Positions 6,859-9,994 of a stretch of 9,994 nucleotides of DNA are shown in pieces (positions within the stretch are counted from its first letter, which is position 1; the number at the start of each line of letters is the position of its first letter). This stretch comes from Planctomycetaceae bacterium (lineage in GTDB: Bacteria > Planctomycetota > Planctomycetia > Planctomycetales > Planctomycetaceae), in NCBI GenBank assembly GCA_023258825.1, contig JALQWE010000037.1, positions 5,579 to 15,572 on the forward strand. The letters are read 5' to 3'. The position numbers and the translations under genes were made by a program. The notes below the pieces were generated by a model. That model saw nothing but the letters and a program-made list of their open reading frames with translations. It did no database searches and was not told the DNA's origin.

Positions 6859-8115
6859 CTACAGACGCCGACCAATTGCCGCGGCGATTTGCGAGTCCCC
6901 ACAGGCCTCTGCGTAGCTCTGAATCTGAACCAGCAGGGCGGTCGTCAGATCCACAGCGGTCGGCAGCAAGAGCAATTGGCTCCGCAAATCTCTTCCGTAG
7001 GCGGCCAGCCGTTGTTCTTTCGCCACTTCCGGTCGCTGCTGCAGTCGCAGCAGGTTGGCGTATTCGTGGTGAGCCAGTGGACTCATGGGATGCAGCCTCA
7101 ACGCTTCCAGAATCGCTTCCTCGGCGGCCGGCAGCTCGTTCACCTGAGTGTGATACCACGCTCGATACACCCAGATCATGTGGTCCTGGCTGCCCTGGTC
7201 ATCGACCATCGCCAGCAGTTCTTCCATCCGCCGGATGTCGCCAGCGCGATAGGCCTGGTGCATCAGAAATGTCAGAATCACGGGGTCGTGCGGGAATTCC
7301 TTCAGAAACAGGCTGATTTGTTGCTTCGCCTGATTGTTCAGCTCGATGATCTCGGGGGTCGGCGATGTTTCCTGATTCATGACCAGTCGCATGGCGGTAT
7401 TAACCGCCAGTCCAATCTTGAAGCGAGGTTCTTCAGGACTGGCCTGCATCCAGCGTTCATTCAATTCACTGCCATTGGTAAACGCCAGCACGTCCGCCAT
7501 GACCAGATACGTGTACGCCTCTCGCGGTTCTGCCCCGGCATCAACAGCTTTTCGAATTGCCCGCAACATAGGAATTCTCTGCTGATTCATCGCGTAAAAC
7601 GATATCACGCGTGAGTGTGTTTCCACCAGACGCGGATCCAGCTGAATCACTCGTTCGCTGGTCGCCAGGGCATCCATGGGTCGATTCAGTGCGGCCCATT
7701 CCAGATTGGCCTTCTCAGCAAGAGCAAAAGCAATGTTGGGGTCTGTATCCGGAATCCTGCCAAGGCACGCAGCCATGGCTTCAAATTCATCCTGCTCCTG
7801 CGCTGCTTCCGCCGCGGCCCACCAGCCTTTGGCTTCTGCAGGGTCCCACGCCGTCCACTGCTCTGCCACTTCCTGAAGCTGTGTCCAGTTGCGATCTTCC
7901 CGCGCGATGCGACAGGCCGCTTCAAATTGCGAGGTACGGTAGGCGTGCAGAGAAGCACGCCCCCAGAGGGCAGCGACGACCAGCACAACCACAAACAGAC
8001 TCAGGAAAATCCACCGCCGCGAAGAACTGCGGGCTGTGCGTGACGATTCCTGCTGTCTCTCTGCAGACAGTTCATTGGCAGGAACGGAAGGCATCTGATC
8101 AGGCACAGGAGTCAT
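6859..8115 (-). CDS. Single-pass membrane protein with TPR-like helical repeats
   Basis: A 418-residue protein of unknown function, probably a scaffold. A short polar, serine- and arginine-rich N-terminus (1-34) leads to one transmembrane helix at ~35-51 (WIFLSLFVVVLVVAALW); the arginines before it suggest the repeats face outward. The rest is alpha-helical and TPR/SEL-like: EAACRIAREDRNWTQLQEVA, FALAEKANLEWAALNRPMDA with VIQLDPRLVETHSRV, and ELPAAEEAILEALRLHPMSP with LAHHEYANLLRL. The open frame runs back to an ATG at 8310, but residues before 8115 are Arg/Gly-rich without a family look. A promoter-like TTGACT-17-TAAATT lies at 8165-8193, inside that extension. The ATG at 8115 is therefore preferred, although no Shine-Dalgarno is visible; ATG 8178 or 8208 cannot be excluded. 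It diverges from the TPR/FG-GAP gene and its stop abuts a large palindrome. Confidence 0.75.
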   Translation of the reverse strand: MTPVPDQMPSVPANELSAERQQESSRTARSSSRRWIFLSLFVVVLVVAALWGRASLHAYRTSQFEAACRIAREDRNWTQLQEVAEQWTAWDPAEAKGWWAAAEAAQEQDEFEAMAACLGRIPDTDPNIAFALAEKANLEWAALNRPMDALATSERVIQLDPRLVETHSRVISFYAMNQQRIPMLRAIRKAVDAGAEPREAYTYLVMADVLAFTNGSELNERWMQASPEEPRFKIGLAVNTAMRLVMNQETSPTPEIIELNNQAKQQISLFLKEFPHDPVILTFLMHQAYRAGDIRRMEELLAMVDDQGSQDHMIWVYRAWYHTQVNELPAAEEAILEALRLHPMSPLAHHEYANLLRLQQRPEVAKEQRLAAYGRDLRSQLLLLPTAVDLTTALLVQIQSYAEACGDSQIAAAIGRRL

Positions 8116-8438
8116 GGGGCAACAGTTTCTCGGAAACAGCCGACGACAATTCCGGACAGTTGTTAATTTAAGACGCATTCCGGGGCGAGTCAAAGCGAGG
8201 GACAACATTCGCGGGGTTTCCGACAGCTTCCGGGAGACGCATCGGTGATCGCTGCCAGCTGGCCCACCATCACCGTCGCGCACAGCTCTGTCCGGATGGC
8301 CGCCGTTCATCTCAGGCCTGCCTCACCGGGCTCGCCACATTTTTCTTACCTCAACCGGTTCAGTGCGGAGGTTTGGAGTGTTAGAGTGCGTGCACAATTC
8401 ACATTCCCCGCCGCCCGAGACTCGCAGCATTCTCTCCT
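8116..8438. other. 323-bp divergent intergenic region
   Basis: Separates two genes transcribed away from each other, so it should contain both promoters. The leftward one is probably at 8165-8193. No convincing rightward promoter or ribosome binding site was found before the ATG at 8439. The minus strand stays open to 8310 but does not read like conserved protein. Confidence 0.55.
8165..8193 (-). promoter_or_regulatory. Candidate sigma70-type promoter for the TPR membrane protein
   Basis: On the minus strand TTGACT (8188-8193, 5 of 6 to consensus), a 17-bp spacer, and TAAATT (8165-8170, 4 of 6). Transcription would start near 8158, leaving a leader of about 40 nt before the ATG at 8115. Confidence 0.4.
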
Positions 8439-9994
8439 ATGGTTTCCACAGCACACGTTTCGGCTTCACGAGTATCACTCGGCGTATTTGCCGCCATTTT
8501 TCTGTCCATTCTGTGCACCGGTTGCGGTCCCTCAGATTCCTCAGAACTTGTTCGTCAGGCAGAAAAACGCGTGCTCCGGGGCGATTTGTCCGGCGTCGAG
8601 CAGCAGCTCCAGCAACTTGCGGCTGACGATAAGGCGTGGGCCCGAGCGCAGCTGTTGCTGGGAAAAATGGCCGCTCGTCGCCGCGAGACCGAGCAGGCTC
8701 TGGCTCTGTTTCAATCCGTTCCACGGGATGGATCCGACGAATCGCTCGCCGCAAACCAACTGGCTGCCGAAATCCAGATGAAGAACTGTCTGTTGACGGG
8801 GGCCGCTGAGTGCTACCTGTGGCTGGCTTCCCGCAGCCCGGAGGATCTCGGCCTGAAGACTCTGCTGGCCTCTTTGCTGGTGCTTGGCGGAGAACGCAGT
8901 CAGGCCGATGCGATTCTGATGGATCTGCTCTACTCGGGCAAAATCAGCCTGAAGGATCTCATCATGCTGACACAGCGGGAACGCCAGCCCCCGGAAGCGC
9001 GACACCTTCTGCAATGCACGTCCGCCCGCAATTCTGACTCGATGACGCTGTTTGCCCTTGCCACTGCGGACCTTGAAGCAGGACAAACTCAGGCGGCCAT
9101 TGAAAAGCTGCAGGTGGCCGTCCGCACCCGCCCCGAGTTCATCAGTGCTCAATCCCTGCTGGGCGAACTGCTGCTGGAAGACAACGTGCCCGCAGCCGTG
9201 GCGAAGTGGGCTCAGCAGGTGCCGGTCAATATTCAGACCAGCCCGGATCTGTGGTACCTCCGCGGCTTGCTGGCACGTCGGCAGCAGGCTTCTGAATCAG
9301 CTGCCCGCTGTTTCTGGGAAGCCGTCCGTCAGGATCCACTGCATCGAAAAGCCATGTTTCAACTGGGCCAGATCCTGGAACCACTGCGTCCTGAGGCGGC
9401 TGCAGCCTTCCAGTCTCAGGCTGACCGCATTCTTGATTTTTCGCTGCGAATCGAACGTGTTCTGAACGCCGGTGGACAGGATCCCGAGGGCTTCGCCGCC
9501 ATGATCCGGTTTCTCGTGGAATCGGGTCGCCTCCCGGAAGCCATCGCGTGGATTCGCATGGATGCCAATCGCCATGGCGAGCTGAATCTGCCGACAGCCA
9601 TCCGGGAACAACTGTCGGTTGAACTCACACCGCAAACCCCTCGTTTTGCGGCGGCAGCGGACCTGACACGACGATTTGATTTGTCGGACTTCGCAGCCCC
9701 CGAATGGAATCAGCACGTGCCATCTGCGACAGCGCCGTCAACCACGACAGACGTCGAGAGCATCACCTTTGCTGATCAGGCAACTGCACTGGGAATTGAC
9801 TTCACGTATCTCTCAGGCACACATGGCCGCACGCAGTCCATTCGCGTGTTTGAATCGACCGGTGGCGGGACAGGGGTCCTCGATTACGACCTTGATGGCG
9901 CTCCGGACATCTTCTTCACGCAGGGAGAACCGTGGCCCTTTCGGGTCCGCGCGCATGGGGGGCGGGCACGATCGCGCTTGGTTCGAGTTCGTGG
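8439..9994 (+). CDS. TPR lipoprotein fused to FG-GAP (CRTAC1-type) propeller, 3' end cut by window edge
   Basis: An open plus-strand frame of 518 codons with no stop before the edge. MVSTAHVSASRVSLGVFAAI opens a signal peptide with a likely lipidated C29 (L-C-T-G-C). Residues ~35-410 are TPR-like helices, for example RAQLLLGKMAARRRETEQAL, TLFALATADLEAGQTQAAIE (~203) and DLWYLRGLLARRQQASESAA (~270). From ~444 a CRTAC1-type domain begins: TFADQATALGIDF, then FESTGGGTGVLDYDLDGAPD with the first calcium loop D482-x-D484-x-D486-G-x-x-D490 and FFTQG. This matches the start of the FG-GAP protein at 4690 (FTDVAAELGV, VESTGGGCGWGDFDRDG, YLTQGG), so the two are paralogues. The full gene should hold several more blades and perhaps an UnbV end. 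The last ~17 codons (Arg/Gly-rich) do not look like the expected continuation, which may reflect sequence error at the edge. It is the only plus-strand gene, diverging from the TPR membrane protein. Confidence 0.85.
   Translation, partial: MVSTAHVSASRVSLGVFAAIFLSILCTGCGPSDSSELVRQAEKRVLRGDLSGVEQQLQQLAADDKAWARAQLLLGKMAARRRETEQALALFQSVPRDGSDESLAANQLAAEIQMKNCLLTGAAECYLWLASRSPEDLGLKTLLASLLVLGGERSQADAILMDLLYSGKISLKDLIMLTQRERQPPEARHLLQCTSARNSDSMTLFALATADLEAGQTQAAIEKLQVAVRTRPEFISAQSLLGELLLEDNVPAAVAKWAQQVPVNIQTSPDLWYLRGLLARRQQASESAARCFWEAVRQDPLHRKAMFQLGQILEPLRPEAAAAFQSQADRILDFSLRIERVLNAGGQDPEGFAAMIRFLVESGRLPEAIAWIRMDANRHGELNLPTAIREQLSVELTPQTPRFAAAADLTRRFDLSDFAAPEWNQHVPSATAPSTTTDVESITFADQATALGIDFTYLSGTHGRTQSIRVFESTGGGTGVLDYDLDGAPDIFFTQGEPWPFRVRAHGGRARSRLVRVR

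Noticed and set aside
6889..7614. 241-codon plus-strand frame
   Set aside because: Antisense to the TPR membrane protein and rich in Gln/His from reverse-complemented Leu/Val codons; not a real gene.
8541..9152. 203-codon minus-strand frame
   Set aside because: Opposite the TPR/FG-GAP lipoprotein, which has a signal peptide, TPR helices and a propeller start in the plus frame.
1..9994. CRISPR arrays, tRNA or rRNA genes, insertion sequences, phage genes
   Set aside because: No regularly spaced repeats, cloverleaf tRNA, transposase or phage signatures were seen in either strand.

Overview
The window looks like a Planctomycetes chromosome segment. The evidence is a DUF1559 pilin-like gene (GFTLIELLVV start, H-X9-DG end), a small transthyretin-like lipoprotein beside it, lipoproteins with ASPIC/UnbV-type FG-GAP propellers, and a multihaem cytochrome c fused to TPRs, a mix common in that phylum. 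GC is moderate to high and few genes have strong Shine-Dalgarno sites. The genus cannot be named from the sequence.

Layout, right to left along the minus strand, which carries all genes but one. A plus-strand gene (8439 to the right edge, cut off) encodes a lipoprotein with a long TPR-like region joined to the start of an FG-GAP propeller. Diverging from it is a single-pass membrane protein with TPR-like helices (8115-6859). Its stop codon is followed after 2 nt by a large imperfect palindrome (6771-6856). Next come a small lipoprotein (6540-6046) and the DUF1559 pseudopilin-like gene (5903-4815), which ends at a strong intrinsic terminator (4749-4785). Beyond the terminator is a two-gene unit: a lipoprotein with seven FG-GAP calcium loops and an ASPIC/UnbV end (4690-2915), then, 2 nt later, a seven-haem cytochrome c lipoprotein with C-terminal TPRs (2912-1038). 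Last is gluQ (glutamyl-Q tRNA(Asp) synthetase), from 992 to the left edge.

Working view: apart from gluQ, every product appears to be exported or membrane-anchored. The parts are electron carriers (cytochrome), propeller scaffolds (FG-GAP/UnbV), TPR scaffolds and a pilin-like protein. The same two modules, TPR and FG-GAP/UnbV, occur fused in one gene on the right and in two adjacent, tightly spaced genes on the left, which suggests that they work together. A cell-surface redox or substrate-handling assembly is a reasonable hypothesis but is not shown by the sequence.

Several start codons were moved from the longest open frame to better supported internal positions (4690, 5903, 8115). The two window edges deserve care. 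In the leftmost ~95 bases the coding signal changes frame and GC drops from about 60% to about 44%. The rightmost ~50 bases do not continue the propeller in an obvious way.
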